Of a stretch of DNA of 64,000 nt, positions 18,282 to 28,223 are shown piece by piece; the stretch's first letter is position 1; every line of letters begins with the position of its first letter. The position numbers and the translations under genes are program-made. The notes under the pieces were generated by a model that had not been told where the DNA came from, did no database searches, and worked only from the letters and a program-made list of their open reading frames with translations. The stretch comes from a bacterium (lineage in GTDB: Bacteria; Orphanbacterota; Orphanbacteria; Orphanbacterales; Orphanbacteraceae), in NCBI GenBank assembly GCA_025782575.1, contig JALGYY010000008.1:44373-108372 (forward strand), read 5' to 3'.

Positions 18282-19691
18282 TCAATCGATATAGCCGAGC
18301 GATCGGAGACGTTCCATTTCAGATGAGTCGAGTACGGCTCTCTCGGGAGCACCGAATCGGATGGCCGATTTCTCCATCTCCGCAAGCCTCACTGCGAGAG
18401 TGCGTGCCAGGGAATCAGCTACATCCGGATGAGCCTCGGCCAGATTCTGCAGATCACCCGGATCGTCTCGAACATCGAAAAGCAGAAGGTCCCCCTGCCG
18501 AGGCGGCCTGACAAGCTTCCAGTGCCCGCGGCGGATCGCCTTCCACCGGTCGACACGTCCACCGACGATCTTCCCGTCCACCAGAGCCTTGAGCGGCAGG
18601 TCGAGCTCAAAAACATGATCTCCCGTGGGGGACATCGGGACCGAAGCGATTTCAGCGCCGGCAACTGCATCTCCGGGCCTGGTCGACAGCCGCTTCCATC
18701 CACCATTAAGAAGCTCAGCGAGATTCGTCTGACTCATCAGCTCGGCGCTGACCGCCGGCGGACTCTCACCGGGGAGCTTCACGAGAAGCGGGACGCGAAC
18801 CGACTGATCGAAGAGATTGTTCTTGTGTCCTGCACTTCCGTGCTCGAAAAACTCCTCACCATGATCGGCAGTAATCACGATCAAGGCGTTCTCCCATAGC
18901 CCTTCTGCTTTCATGACATCGAACAGGCGGCCGAGCATTTCGTCGGTGCAGCGAATTTCGCCGTCATATTGCGACACCAGATAGCGAGATCGTGCCGGGT
19001 CCATCTCAGCATGAATCGCTTCGTTGAATTCAAATCGGGAGATATCAAATCGCTCCATGTCGGAAGTTACGAACATCGTGTCGAACGGCGGAGGGGGGAG
19101 GAAGTCGTAGTGAATGTCCCAGAAGTACGCGAACAGAAAAAGCGGCCTCGCTGAAGTCTGTCGGAAAAAGCGGGCCAGCTTTCGTTCCATTTCCGGATTG
19201 GTGACCTCTCCATGACCCTCCTCCTGGGTGGGGGCCGCGGCCGAGTCGTCATAGAGATCAAATCCCTGATCCAGATTGTATGAGCTTCGCAGAAAGGGTC
19301 CGCTCACAAATGCCGCGGTCTGGTACCCCTCTCCGGCACCGCGCTTCCCGTCCTCCGCCGACAGCCGCTCGGCGATCGTCTCGTACGCCCCACCCAGCCG
19401 GTCCCGGGGCTCTCTGACCTGATGTTCGGAGGGGTAGAGCCCGGTCAGGATCGATGCATGAGAGGCAAGCGTCCAGCTCGTCACCGCCTGAACATCGGTA
19501 AAACGGATCGCCGATCGCGCAAACTCATCGAGATTCGGTGTGGTATCCAGAGAGTAGCCGTAGCAGCCCATATGATCGGGGCGAAGTGACTCGAGGGTGA
19601 TCAGGATGATATTGGGGGGGCGCTCTCCGTCCCCCCCCTTTCCACATGCGAGCAGAGTCAGAATCAGCCCGGCCAGGCGGAATCTCTTCAC
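18282..19691 (-). CDS. Sulfatase-family lipoprotein (alkaline phosphatase superfamily hydrolase)
   Basis: About 469 residues from a GTG giving MKRFRLAGLILTLLACGKGG, a lipoprotein signal with lipobox LLAC; the frame continues upstream but the longer form would lack this signal. The PF00884 domain has NIILITLESLRPDHMGCYGY, NLDEFARSAIRFTDV, the nucleophile loop TSWTLASHASILTGLYPSEH and VITADHGEEFFEH. A classical sulfatase would have Cys/Ser-x-Pro-x-Arg for formylglycine; here it is Thr in W-T-L-A-S, as in phosphoethanolamine/phosphoglycerol transferase-like relatives, so sulfate-ester hydrolysis is doubtful. The first metal ligand region reads TLES where relatives have IDTL. It ends LRSLGYID, like the second family member at 45.8-47.1 kb. 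Confidence 0.82.
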   Translation of the reverse strand: MKRFRLAGLILTLLACGKGGDGERPPNIILITLESLRPDHMGCYGYSLDTTPNLDEFARSAIRFTDVQAVTSWTLASHASILTGLYPSEHQVREPRDRLGGAYETIAERLSAEDGKRGAGEGYQTAAFVSGPFLRSSYNLDQGFDLYDDSAAAPTQEEGHGEVTNPEMERKLARFFRQTSARPLFLFAYFWDIHYDFLPPPPFDTMFVTSDMERFDISRFEFNEAIHAEMDPARSRYLVSQYDGEIRCTDEMLGRLFDVMKAEGLWENALIVITADHGEEFFEHGSAGHKNNLFDQSVRVPLLVKLPGESPPAVSAELMSQTNLAELLNGGWKRLSTRPGDAVAGAEIASVPMSPTGDHVFELDLPLKALVDGKIVGGRVDRWKAIRRGHWKLVRPPRQGDLLLFDVRDDPGDLQNLAEAHPDVADSLARTLAVRLAEMEKSAIRFGAPERAVLDSSEMERLRSLGYID

Positions 19692-19837
19692 AAATCGACA
19701 TCCCGTCGCTAAAGTTCGGGCAGGATCACCCCGCTGCTCTCGCCTCCGGCCTCTCCCGGCGCGAAACCATCCCGCCGCGAAGTCCAAGAGAGCAGTCTGA
19801 GGGAAACTTAGCACCCAGAACCACAGGAGTCACGCGC

Positions 19838-20476
19838 ATGACTTTCTTACGAAGCTCCGCGGCGGCATTTGCTCTCCTGCACGCTTTTCTGCTCACCCCT
19901 GCGCCGGCTCTCGCCACGGACACGGAAGAACTGTGGACCCTGGGATTCGGCCTCAACTGGAGCTACCTGGGGACCGAGGAACGAACGGCTGACGGTTCGG
20001 CGAATGACGTATTCATCGATGCCTCCGGAATCGGCGCCACAGTCACCGGTGGTTACGGAATCAACGCCAACATGGCGATCCGCGGTGAAGCGTCGCTCAC
20101 CCAGCACGACACGGACAATCCCGACATCGAAGTCATATTCACGACTGCCGCTCTGGAAGGACTCTGGATCGCCCGCGACATGGAAACGTTCCGCCCCTAC
20201 GTGATGGGCGGCGTCGCCTGCTACTCCCTCGAATCGAGAGAGACCAGGTTCGAATTCGAAACGACCGGATACGGTATTCTTGCCGGGGGGGGCTTCTACT
20301 ATTTCTTCAGTGACAACTTCGCGCTCGACGCCAGCATCCGGGGCGACTTCATCAACTGGGACACAATCAAGGCTCGTGTCGGCGATGGGGGCGGAACAAC
20401 TCTCGAGGCGTCCGCACCGATCGATGAAAGTGGCAGCGTGGCAAAGATAAGCGCCGGGGCCGCATGGTGGTTCTAG
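19838..20476 (+). CDS. Outer-membrane beta-barrel protein (OmpA-barrel/OmpW-like fold)
   Basis: 212 residues from the ATG with AGGAG 8 bases upstream. Signal peptide MTFLRSSAAAFALLHAFLLT ends at ALA. The mature part is made of alternating amphipathic beta segments ([65 protein letters not shown]), ends in an aromatic residue (F), and has the spacing of an eight-stranded outer-membrane barrel. No function beyond a small porin or structural barrel can be claimed. The start of the next gene overlaps its stop by 13 bases, suggesting translational coupling. Confidence 0.8.
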   Translation: MTFLRSSAAAFALLHAFLLTPAPALATDTEELWTLGFGLNWSYLGTEERTADGSANDVFIDASGIGATVTGGYGINANMAIRGEASLTQHDTDNPDIEVIFTTAALEGLWIARDMETFRPYVMGGVACYSLESRETRFEFETTGYGILAGGGFYYFFSDNFALDASIRGDFINWDTIKARVGDGGGTTLEASAPIDESGSVAKISAGAAWWF

Positions 20477-21339
20477 CGCGCAGAACTTACTTTCTTTTGA
20501 CGAGCGCACTGCTCCTCCTGTCCGCCCTGTCTTGCGCGAGCGATAACCCGGGCTGTCCCGAGTGCCTCATCCCCCCCTCTCCCCCGTCCAATCTGCAGGT
20601 TGTAACAGAGAGTCGCGCGCTTCTCCTGACGTGGGATTTTCAAGCCGACGTTTCCCAGACGCTTTCGTTTTCGGGCTACAAGATATTCACACGAACGAAC
20701 GGGGAAGACTTTTTCCGACACACAACGGATCTCCAGATCCGCCCCGCTTCGTCGGATACCATTCCCGATCTCATCAAACGGCAACACTCGCTCGCCGATG
20801 ATCGAATGGAGATCCGGCTTACGGGACTGAGACCCTTCTTTCAGACATGGACCTATGTTGTAGGGATTCAGAACGGAAATCGTAGTGCACCGTCCGACAC
20901 GATCATGGATATCCCCTATCGCCGGACCGAGAACATCCGCCTCCAGGAGGTTACCAGACCCCAAGGTCTCTACTATTCAATCAGCGAGAACACTCCCGAC
21001 CAGGGAGCTTTAACGGAAGATGTCATCGGTTATCGTTCCGCGGGAGAAGATTATCTGCTGTTTCGCTCCGCCGATCTGGGGGGCTATCTTCGTCTCTTGA
21101 AAGGTGGGGCTGAACTGGAAACGGAAAACGCGCCGGACTCCGGTTATATCAGCGATGGAGAGATCGATCGGATCCAGATCGAAGCGGGTGACTGGCTCTT
21201 TATTCAGAACACAAAAGGTACCGATGAGACGACTGAAGATGACAACTTCTCCCGAATCCGTATCCGGCTTATCGACGGGAAAACAGCAATCAACATCGAC
21301 CGGGATTATCAGATCCGCGAGGGTGCCCGGAATCTATGA
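20464..21339 (+). CDS. Lipoprotein with fibronectin-III-like region
   Basis: 291 residues. Signal peptide with lipobox LSALSC (Cys about 24); then [20 protein letters not shown] begins a fibronectin III-like domain (about residues 40-140). The rest is an all-beta region of unknown type ending [11 protein letters not shown]. The start ATG lies inside the last codons of the barrel gene, so the two are likely co-translated and may work together at the outer membrane. It converges on the Fpg-like gene with a 6-base overlap of the two stops. Confidence 0.7.
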   Translation: MVVLARRTYFLLTSALLLLSALSCASDNPGCPECLIPPSPPSNLQVVTESRALLLTWDFQADVSQTLSFSGYKIFTRTNGEDFFRHTTDLQIRPASSDTIPDLIKRQHSLADDRMEIRLTGLRPFFQTWTYVVGIQNGNRSAPSDTIMDIPYRRTENIRLQEVTRPQGLYYSISENTPDQGALTEDVIGYRSAGEDYLLFRSADLGGYLRLLKGGAELETENAPDSGYISDGEIDRIQIEAGDWLFIQNTKGTDETTEDDNFSRIRIRLIDGKTAINIDRDYQIREGARNL

Positions 21340-22236
21340 GGAGCTTCCCTTCTCTTCCAGGTCTTCGATCCTACGGGGCCAATCTCCCTTGAGCAGCCGC
21401 GAAAGCGAACGGTCCGCCAGTACTTTTCCACCTGTCTGGCAGCGGGCGCAATAGTTCGCTTCATTCGAGGCGTATACGATACGCTGCACAGGTGCACCGC
21501 AAACCGGACATGGTTTATCGAAGCGACCGTGTACGGCCATGGCCTCGTGAAACGCGGTCACTTTATCCGGGAACCGGTCGCCTAATTCGGTCCGGAGCCG
21601 ATCGGTCCATTGGAGAAGCGTTTTGATCGTCGCTCCGTGAAGCGCCTCGATCTCCTCGTCAGTAAGACGAGACGTCCATTTCAATGGCGACAGACAGGCG
21701 GCATGCAGGATCTCGTCCGAGTAGGCGTTCCCGATTCCACTGAAGAGCCTGGGATCAGTGAGGGATCGTTTGACCGTGTGGTTCTCGAGAAGCAATCGAT
21801 CCCGGAACGATTCGAGACTGGAATCGATTACTTCGAGTCCACCCGGATCGTGGGCGGCCAGGCCATCCTCACCCTGAACGACATGGAGCGATGCTCTCTT
21901 TCTGCTCCCCGCTTCGGTCAGTAGAATCGAGCCACCCGAAAAGTCGAAAGCGGCGAGGCCGATCTTCCTGGAGATCGGCGCCCCTCTGGGCTTCCAACGG
22001 AAACGGCCTGCGATCATCAGGTGAAAGACCAGGAAGAATCCCCCATCGAACTCCCAGACGATCCGCTTTCCGATCCGCCTGAATCCCGAGATTTTCAGAC
22101 CCTCGACGGCGGACAGTGGTGGGGCGACCGTTCGAAGCAGGAATGGACTGACAACCCGGGCGGCCTCCAGCCGACTGCCAAGGAGCTCGGCTCTCAGGCG
22201 CTCCACATAGATCGTGATGTCAGGGTATTCCGGCAT
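21334..22236 (-). CDS. Formamidopyrimidine-DNA glycosylase / endonuclease VIII-family (Fpg/Nei)
   Basis: 300 residues from the ATG giving [20 protein letters not shown]; after Met removal the Pro-Glu N-terminus is the catalytic lyase nucleophile of the Fpg/Nei family, which decides this start over the ATG 12 bases upstream. An FGLIGN-like block ([25 protein letters not shown], helix-two-turns-helix) and the C-terminal zinc finger [28 protein letters not shown] (CxxC..CxxC) are intact. It would remove oxidised bases from DNA. A slightly longer insert near DRLRTELGD makes Fpg versus Nei assignment uncertain. Confidence 0.88.
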   Translation of the reverse strand: MPEYPDITIYVERLRAELLGSRLEAARVVSPFLLRTVAPPLSAVEGLKISGFRRIGKRIVWEFDGGFFLVFHLMIAGRFRWKPRGAPISRKIGLAAFDFSGGSILLTEAGSRKRASLHVVQGEDGLAAHDPGGLEVIDSSLESFRDRLLLENHTVKRSLTDPRLFSGIGNAYSDEILHAACLSPLKWTSRLTDEEIEALHGATIKTLLQWTDRLRTELGDRFPDKVTAFHEAMAVHGRFDKPCPVCGAPVQRIVYASNEANYCARCQTGGKVLADRSLSRLLKGDWPRRIEDLEEKGSSS

Positions 22237-22280
22237 AGCGGGAATCATATCGGAGTTGGACCGTCGCCAACCTATTTCTC

Positions 22281-22314
22281 TTGATATCTAATCTCGTTTG
22301 CGATATATTATCAA
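22281..22314 (+). promoter_or_regulatory. Promoter of the fur-ferritin operon with inverted repeat
   Basis: TTGATA, 17-base spacer, TATATT; excellent sigma70-type match. The outer hexamers TTGATA and TATCAA form an inverted repeat spanning the whole promoter, plausibly an operator for the Fur/PerR-family protein encoded just downstream (autoregulation is inference). The predicted +1 is only a few bases from the first in-frame ATG, which would make the message nearly leaderless. Confidence 0.6.
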
Positions 22315-22319
22315 ACAGG

Positions 22320-22787
22320 ATGAATAATCAAAACAGCCAATCGGATCATCTGATGACCACGCTCGAGAGGGAATGCCGGAAGAAGGGTATTCCTCTCACG
22401 ATCCAGCGGCGCACGGTGATGGAAGTTCTCGCGGACAACAGAACCCACCCTACCGCTGAGCATGTCTATGAGAGCGCGAGCGCGCGCATTCCCGGGCTGT
22501 CGAAGGCGACAGTCTACCGTGTGCTCGAAATGTTCGTCAGTCTGGGCCTGATCAGCAAAGTGGATCATCCGGGTGCCGCCACCAGATATGACCCCATGCA
22601 GGAGGAACATCATCACTTTTACTGCGTCGACTGTGAGCGCCTGATCGATATTGAAGTGGGTGCTGTTCCTGCACTCCCCGAGATCGACCTCCGCGAATCA
22701 GGACACACCATTCAGGATTATTCGATTCACTTCCGGGGAGTCTGCGAAGATTGCGCCGGTCATAACGAAAGGAAAGCCAGGATATGA
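22320..22787 (+). CDS. Fur-family metal/peroxide-responsive repressor (PerR-like)
   Basis: 155 residues. The winged-helix DNA-binding domain is LTIQRRTVMEVLADN, AEHVYESASARIPGLSKATV, YRVLEMFVSLGLISKV; the dimerisation/metal domain has EEHHHFYCVDCERLIDI (His-cluster plus CxxC) and VCEDCAGH (CxxC), the structural-zinc cysteines of Fur/PerR. The start is taken at MNNQNSQ; a longer frame precedes it, and a second ATG at 22353 is an alternative. It is coupled by ATGA overlap to the ferritin-like gene, a typical peroxide-stress/iron pair. Confidence 0.88.
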   Translation: MNNQNSQSDHLMTTLERECRKKGIPLTIQRRTVMEVLADNRTHPTAEHVYESASARIPGLSKATVYRVLEMFVSLGLISKVDHPGAATRYDPMQEEHHHFYCVDCERLIDIEVGAVPALPEIDLRESGHTIQDYSIHFRGVCEDCAGHNERKARI

Positions 22788-23233
22788 GCAAGGAAATCGT
22801 CGACGGTCTGACAAAGGCCTATTGGATGGAGATCGAGACTGTGCAGAACTATCTCGCCAATTCCGTCAATCTGGACGGCATTCGGGCGGAAGAGATCAAG
22901 GCGTCACTAAGTGCGGATGTAGCGGAGGAGCTCACCCACGCGCAGAATTTCGCCAGGAGAATCAAGGAGATCGGCGGCACGGTACCGGGGTCAGTGCGAT
23001 TCAAGGCAGAGCAGAAGATGCTCCAGCCGCCGGAGGATACGACAGATGTACTGACCGTGATCCGCGGGGTGATCGAGGCGGAAGAAGGGGCCATCATGCA
23101 CTACAAGAAACTGATCAAAGTGTGTGAGGGTGCGGAGGACTATGTCACCGCCGACATGCTGACTACGGTTCTTGCGGATGAAGAGGGGCACAGGCGCCAG
23201 TTCCTCGGCTATATCAAAGAATACGAAAAGTAG
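22784..23233 (+). CDS. Ferritin-like/bacterioferritin-type diiron protein
   Basis: 149 residues of four-helix-bundle type. Candidate diiron ligands: Glu in YWMEIETVQNYLANS, E and H in VAEELTHAQNFARRI, Glu in GVIEAEEGAIMHYKK, and E and H in LADEEGHRRQFLGYI. This is the Ex6Y..ExxH pattern of ferritin-like proteins; it would store or detoxify iron and consume peroxide. It has no heme-ligating Met signature that I can assign. The start overlaps the regulator stop (ATGA), so the repressor and its likely target protein form one operon. Confidence 0.85.
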   Translation: MSKEIVDGLTKAYWMEIETVQNYLANSVNLDGIRAEEIKASLSADVAEELTHAQNFARRIKEIGGTVPGSVRFKAEQKMLQPPEDTTDVLTVIRGVIEAEEGAIMHYKKLIKVCEGAEDYVTADMLTTVLADEEGHRRQFLGYIKEYEK

Positions 23234-23275
23234 GGACCAGGGGGGCGGCGACAAGGTCCGGCTACCCGGTTTCGA

Positions 23276-23644
23276 TCAGCCGGTATTGCCGGTCTGATTG
23301 ATCCAGGCGAGAGTCGCCCCCCATCCCCCCCGTTCCGGCGGCGCTTCCCGATATTGTCGTACCAGCGGATGCCCTTCCAGCACTTTCCAGACCTCCCGTT
23401 TCAGCACACTCCGCCCCTTTCCGTGAGCAATACGAACCTCATCCAGGCCGATGTCACGGGCATTCTTCAAAAACTCATCCACCACCTCCCTCACCTGTTC
23501 CGGGAAGAACCCATGCAGGTCGAGAAAGTCGGTTACCACGTAAGGTTCCGGCTCCTCTTCCTCCTCGGGAGGGGGCGATTCCACCGATTCCGGCTCCCCT
23601 CCCCCGAAGAGAAGCCTGAGCCACGCTTTCCACGTCTGCGCCAT
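23276..23644 (-). CDS. Smr-domain protein (small MutS-related)
   Basis: 122 residues. A Pro/Glu-rich acidic stretch (VESPPPEEEEEPEP) precedes a single Smr domain with the LDLHGFFPEQ motif and the HGKGRSVLKREV loop. Smr domains are nucleases or nucleic-acid-binding modules, as in MutS2 and stand-alone proteins. This is the stand-alone type. No operon partner: flanking genes are on the other strand. Confidence 0.88.
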   Translation of the reverse strand: MAQTWKAWLRLLFGGGEPESVESPPPEEEEEPEPYVVTDFLDLHGFFPEQVREVVDEFLKNARDIGLDEVRIAHGKGRSVLKREVWKVLEGHPLVRQYREAPPERGGWGATLAWINQTGNTG

Positions 23645-23781
23645 GAAATCAGTCTATCCCAACCGGTCGCATGCCGTGGAACAATCCAGTCGGTCGGTGT
23701 ACACTGATTTCCAATTCGACGTACCGGCACCCCACCGAGACCGCTGTCCCGGAGTCACGCCAGAAAAAAGGAGATTGATTC

Positions 23782-24804
23782 ATGCCTCTCGTACCAATGC
23801 GCGTCCTGCTCGATCATGCCGCCGAACACGGCTATGGCGTGGGGGCGTTCAACGTCAACAATATGGAACAGATTCAGTCGATCATGATGGCGGCTACGGA
23901 AACGAACTCGCCGGTGATCGTGCAGGCAAGCCGGGGTGCCCGAAGCTACAGCAACGATGCTTATCTGCGGCACCTCATGCTGGCAGCGGCGGAACTGAAC
24001 CCCCAGATTCCGATCGCCATGCACCAGGATCATGGTAACAGCGCCGCGACCTGTATGAGCGCCGTCGACCAGGGCTTCACATCGGTAATGATGGATGGTT
24101 CACTTGAAGAGGACGGCAAGTCCCCGGCCAGCTACGAATACAATGTTGAAGTCACTCGGCGGGTGGTTGACGCCGCCCACGCCAAGGGGGTCACGGTAGA
24201 GGGAGAACTCGGCTGTCTCGGCGGGATTGAGGACGGTCACGGCGCAGGCCTGACCGGTGACGAGGCACTCGCTCATCTCACTGATCCGCAGCAGGCGGAG
24301 GAGTTCGTGGCCGCTACCGATGTCGACGCGCTCGCCGTCGCGATCGGCACGAGCCACGGCGCCTACAAATTCACGAGTGAACCGACAGGCGAGGTGCTCC
24401 GGATGGACATCATCGCCGAGATTCATCGCCGCCTTCCGAACACCCATCTCGTCATGCACGGTTCCAGTTCGGTCCCGAAACATCTCATCGACATCATCAA
24501 TAAGTTTGGGGGCAGTATGAAACCGACATGGGGTGTGCCTGTGAGGGAAATCCAGGAGGGAATCAGGAACGGTGTCCGTAAGATCAACGTCGACACGGAT
24601 AACCGTCTGGCGATCACCGGAGCGATCCGAAAGGTTTTTCAGGAGAAAGGGAGCGAGTTCGATCCCCGAAAGTACCTCGGCCCGGCGCGGGAAGCGATGG
24701 CCGAAGTGGTGAAAGACCGCATGATCGCCTTCGGCCAGGCGGGTCACGCCGACAAGATCCCTGTGGTGACACTCGACGAGATGATAACCAGGTACTCTGG
24801 ATAG
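23782..24804 (+). CDS. fba: Class II fructose-bisphosphate aldolase
   Basis: 340 residues; ATG preceded by AAAGGAG at 8 bases. It has the class II zinc aldolase pattern: [34 protein letters not shown] (zinc His), [34 protein letters not shown] (catalytic Glu), [11 protein letters not shown] (zinc His) and VMHGSSSVP (zinc His), then [16 protein letters not shown]. It cleaves fructose-1,6-bisphosphate in glycolysis/gluconeogenesis. The EDGHGAG insertion and size agree with the tagatose/FbaA-type class IIA/IIB members found in many bacteria. Confidence 0.95.
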   Translation: MPLVPMRVLLDHAAEHGYGVGAFNVNNMEQIQSIMMAATETNSPVIVQASRGARSYSNDAYLRHLMLAAAELNPQIPIAMHQDHGNSAATCMSAVDQGFTSVMMDGSLEEDGKSPASYEYNVEVTRRVVDAAHAKGVTVEGELGCLGGIEDGHGAGLTGDEALAHLTDPQQAEEFVAATDVDALAVAIGTSHGAYKFTSEPTGEVLRMDIIAEIHRRLPNTHLVMHGSSSVPKHLIDIINKFGGSMKPTWGVPVREIQEGIRNGVRKINVDTDNRLAITGAIRKVFQEKGSEFDPRKYLGPAREAMAEVVKDRMIAFGQAGHADKIPVVTLDEMITRYSG

Positions 24805-25024
24805 ACTCCTCCCCGGTGCATTGAGTGTCCGGATCAGAAAACCACTCAGCCGGTCCTGATGGGCCGGGTGTGCTTCTGCCGGCCGGATCAGGAGCCGATC
24901 GCCGAGGATCACCCCGATCTCCTGCCCTAGTTAAGCTTTCCGTTCAGATTGTAATATTTACCCCCCAAATAACCGCTAAGCCTCTACTGTCCCCATGCCG
25001 ATTCTGAATTCAGGAGCACGGTGA

Positions 25025-26140
25025 ATGAAAAGGACGGATATGGGGAATCAGGACTCGATAAGGAGCATTCAGAACAGAGAGGAAGTGTACTGGAGAATCA
25101 CGAACTTTCTCCTCGTAGGGATATCCCTACTTGTCATGGTGCAGAACATTGTGTGGGGCCTCGAAGCCGAAGGTGTTCCATCCAATCTTCTTCACCAGTG
25201 GCGGCTCTCATCGATCGCTCTTCCCGGGATTGTCTCAATCCTCACTCTCTATTTCAGTTCCCGCCGAAAAATCACGCGGAAGCAGCACTTCGATTCACTG
25301 GCTCTCGAGGAGAGGGCTCGCCATGCGGAGGCCCATGAACGGGAAGCATTACGAGCCAATCGGCGCAAGGAAGAGTTCATCGCCAACCTGAGCCACGAGA
25401 TCCGGACACCGATCGCAACCATGCTCGGTTACGCCGAGATCCTGCAAATGCACGAGCTCAGCACCTGGGACAAAAAGGACGCCCTTCGTATCTTGCACCA
25501 GAATGGCCTGCATCTCAGCCAGCTCGTTGAGGATCTTCTGGAACATGCTAATCTGACCGCCAGTGCCGTCAACGCGCAAGTCGAACCTGTCTCGATTTCA
25601 CGCACGATGGCGGAGGCGTCCGTTCTTATCGAGCCACTCGCTCGCACGAAGGGCATCGCTCTGGAAATACATGTCGCCAAGGAGGTCCCCGATACGATCG
25701 AGTCCGATCCTCTCCGGCTACGTCAAATCCTCCTGAACCTTCTCGGTAATGCGGTCAAATTCACCAACAAGGGAGAAATCAGGATTACGGCGAGAGTAGT
25801 GCCTGATGATTCCGGCGACATCGAAATCCGAGTGCAGGATACCGGTATCGGGATCGAGCAGAAACACCTCGATTCCCTGTTTGAAGCGTTTTTTCAGGTC
25901 GACGGTTCTACAACCAGACAGTTCGGGGGAACCGGCCTCGGGCTTTCCATCTCCCATCGGCTGGCCGGCGTTCTGCAAGGGTCGATCCGCGCTGAGAGCA
26001 GGTACGGAGAAGGAAGCTCATTTACTCTGCGAATTCCGCGCGAGGTGAGTGCCGGTAAGTTCACAACGCCGTCTGACACACGTCCGATTCCGCTCGGCGA
26101 GGAAGAACTCTTTGCGTCCACGAAGTCCCGGTCGGTCTGA
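25025..26140 (+). CDS. Membrane sensor histidine kinase
   Basis: 371 residues; ATG with AGGAG at 8 bases. Two membrane segments (about 30-50 WRITNFLLVGISLLVMV and about 66-85 LSSIALPGIVSILTLYF) flank a short periplasmic loop, then a coiled-coil linker. Kinase motifs: H-box ANLSHEIRTPIATM (phosphorylated His), N-box LLNLLGNAVKFTNKG, G1 QDTGIGIEQKH, F FEAFFQVDG, G2 FGGTGLGLSISHR. No response regulator gene adjoins it, so it is an orphan kinase; the signal is unknown. Confidence 0.92.
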   Translation: MKRTDMGNQDSIRSIQNREEVYWRITNFLLVGISLLVMVQNIVWGLEAEGVPSNLLHQWRLSSIALPGIVSILTLYFSSRRKITRKQHFDSLALEERARHAEAHEREALRANRRKEEFIANLSHEIRTPIATMLGYAEILQMHELSTWDKKDALRILHQNGLHLSQLVEDLLEHANLTASAVNAQVEPVSISRTMAEASVLIEPLARTKGIALEIHVAKEVPDTIESDPLRLRQILLNLLGNAVKFTNKGEIRITARVVPDDSGDIEIRVQDTGIGIEQKHLDSLFEAFFQVDGSTTRQFGGTGLGLSISHRLAGVLQGSIRAESRYGEGSSFTLRIPREVSAGKFTTPSDTRPIPLGEEELFASTKSRSV

Positions 26141-26159
26141 CCGGAATTGCGCCGGGTTT

Positions 26160-28013
26160 TTATCCCCCACCCTCATCCAGCAGACTCTCCACTTCATCCA
26201 GCAGCCGGCCGAAAAGCCCGACTGTCTCCTGCACAGGATCGGGCGTCACCATATCGACACCGGCGGCATTCAGCAGGTCGATCGGATACTTCGAACTCCC
26301 CCCCTTGAGGAATCGGATATAACGATCGAGAGCACCTTTCTCCCCGGCGAGAATCTTCTGTGAGAGCATGGTAGCTGCGGAATATCCGGTCGCGTACTGA
26401 TAGACGTAAAAGCTGTTATAGAAGTGGGGTATGCGGGCCCAGTAAATCCCGATTGCGGGACCGTCTTCAACCTCGACTCCGTTATACTTCCGGTAGAGTC
26501 GGCGAAACGTCTTCCCCATGAAATCGGCCGTCAATGGATCGCCGTTTTCGACCGTTTCGTGGATCTCCCTCTCAAACTCCGCGAAGAGAACCTGCGTGTA
26601 AACCGTGGACCGGATCTGATCGAGATAATGATTCAGCAGGTAGAGTTTCTTATCCCTGTCATCCGTGTTCTTCAGGTAGTAGTCCATCAGGATCGCTTCG
26701 TTGGTAGTCGAGGCGACCTCCGCCGTAAAGATCGAGTAGTCGGCGTATACATATGGCTGCTCGGATGTCGTGTAGTAGGTATGGAGCGAGTGGCCCATCT
26801 CATGAGCGATCGTAAAGACATCATCGAGACGCCCCTGATAGTTCAACAGTACGAACGGATGAGTTCCATAGGCACCCCACGAATAAGCACCGCTCCTTTT
26901 GCCGGCATTTTCGACAACATCGACCCAGCCCGACCGGAAACCCTTCTCGAGCAGCTCCACATACTCTTTCCCCATCGGCGCGAGCCCATCGAGGACAGTA
27001 CGAACCGATTTTTCATAGGGGATCTTTTCATCGACTTTCGAGAACAGAGGCACAAAGAGATCGTACGGCTCGAGCTTCTCCAGCTTCAGGATCCGCCGAC
27101 GTAGAGCGGTGTAACGGTGAAGTGGTTCCAGATTTTCACCCACCACACGCACAACCGTATCAAAAACTTCGATCGGAATATTGTATGAATTAAGCGCGGA
27201 GTGCAGGCAACTATCGTACTTTCTCGCACGGCTGTAAAAAATATCCCTGCTTACGTTGGCACTCAACGTCGCGGCAAGTGTATTTGCATAGTTCTGGTAC
27301 GTGCCTAGAAGGGCGTGATAAGCATCGTGCCTCACCCGTCGATCAGTCGACTCCATGAACTGCGAGTAGCGACCTTTCGTAACTTCTACACTGTTCCCCT
27401 CCTCGTCTTTGATCGACGGAAACTTGATATCCGCGTTGTTCAGCATGTTGAAGATGTTGCGCGGCCCGGCAGCCATGTTCGCCGTCATGGCGAGCAGCCT
27501 TTCCTCGCTCGGCGATAGCGTATGGCTCATCACTCTCCAGATATCATCGATATACTGCTTATACATTCTGAGGTCAGGATGATCCGCGAAGTACTTCTCT
27601 ATGGTGCCGTCGGGAAGGCCGAGAATTTCAGGGACGAGATAGGCTTCGGACTGCCGGACATGAGTCTGGAGAATGGTGATTCGATCGGCCAGGGCCTGAG
27701 ACTGGGGATTCCCCGTATCCTGATCACGCTGAAGATGAGCGTAGACATAGAGGGAATCGAAAATCTGGCCGAGCGCGTCCCGAAGCTGCAGACACTGATA
27801 CAGTTTGTCAGCGGACTCGCCAAGCTTGCCGCGGAACGTAGCGACGCGATCGACCAGGCCATCAACCCTGGCGAAGTCACTCTCCCAGGCAGCATCGGTC
27901 GCGTACAGGTCGCCGATATTCCACTGGAACCCGGGATCCACTTCGCTTCGCTTCGGAAGGGATGACTTGATATCATGCGGAAGTACTTGCGTATGGAGCG
28001 GAAAGTTGTTCAT
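26160..28013 (-). CDS. pepF: Oligoendopeptidase F (M3B metallopeptidase)
   Basis: 617 residues, the usual length. The zinc motif HEMGHSLHTYY (HExxH) lies at about residue 397, with downstream FTAEVASTTNEA providing the third ligand Glu; other family blocks include DLYATDAAWESDFARVDG, ERLLAMTANMAAGPRNIFNM, GAYSWGAYGTHPFVLLNYQG and FYVYQYATGYSAATMLSQ. A cytoplasmic oligopeptidase (no signal peptide). AAGGAAG lies about 9 bases before the ATG. Divergent from the secreted M1 peptidase with 210 bases between starts. Confidence 0.92.
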   Translation of the reverse strand: MNNFPLHTQVLPHDIKSSLPKRSEVDPGFQWNIGDLYATDAAWESDFARVDGLVDRVATFRGKLGESADKLYQCLQLRDALGQIFDSLYVYAHLQRDQDTGNPQSQALADRITILQTHVRQSEAYLVPEILGLPDGTIEKYFADHPDLRMYKQYIDDIWRVMSHTLSPSEERLLAMTANMAAGPRNIFNMLNNADIKFPSIKDEEGNSVEVTKGRYSQFMESTDRRVRHDAYHALLGTYQNYANTLAATLSANVSRDIFYSRARKYDSCLHSALNSYNIPIEVFDTVVRVVGENLEPLHRYTALRRRILKLEKLEPYDLFVPLFSKVDEKIPYEKSVRTVLDGLAPMGKEYVELLEKGFRSGWVDVVENAGKRSGAYSWGAYGTHPFVLLNYQGRLDDVFTIAHEMGHSLHTYYTTSEQPYVYADYSIFTAEVASTTNEAILMDYYLKNTDDRDKKLYLLNHYLDQIRSTVYTQVLFAEFEREIHETVENGDPLTADFMGKTFRRLYRKYNGVEVEDGPAIGIYWARIPHFYNSFYVYQYATGYSAATMLSQKILAGEKGALDRYIRFLKGGSSKYPIDLLNAAGVDMVTPDPVQETVGLFGRLLDEVESLLDEGGG

Positions 28014-28223
28014 GCGAAGGACTTCCTTTTTTATGATAATGGCTTAAGGTCGAAGGCTCCCTGAGTCGGCTCACCATGTTAAGGAACACCGCCCGCCAAA
28101 TCAAGGAGAGCGCGCGAATAGGGCACAGGCCGGCCCGAGCACGTCAGTCTGTGTCGGACCCGTCCTCTGTGTTACAATTAAGGTGCTGCCGAGTCCCTCC
28201 ATCCAGCTTTCAAGGAGAATTCC

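Noticed and set aside
17977-18294. Plus-strand open frame of 105 codons in an intergenic region
   Set aside because: It runs across the REP-like palindrome, has no ribosome-binding site and no domain.
26127-26163. GC-rich hairpin plus TTTTT after the histidine kinase gene
   Set aside because: The outer stem is only 5 bp and the T-run is separated from the better inner stem; not convincing as a terminator.
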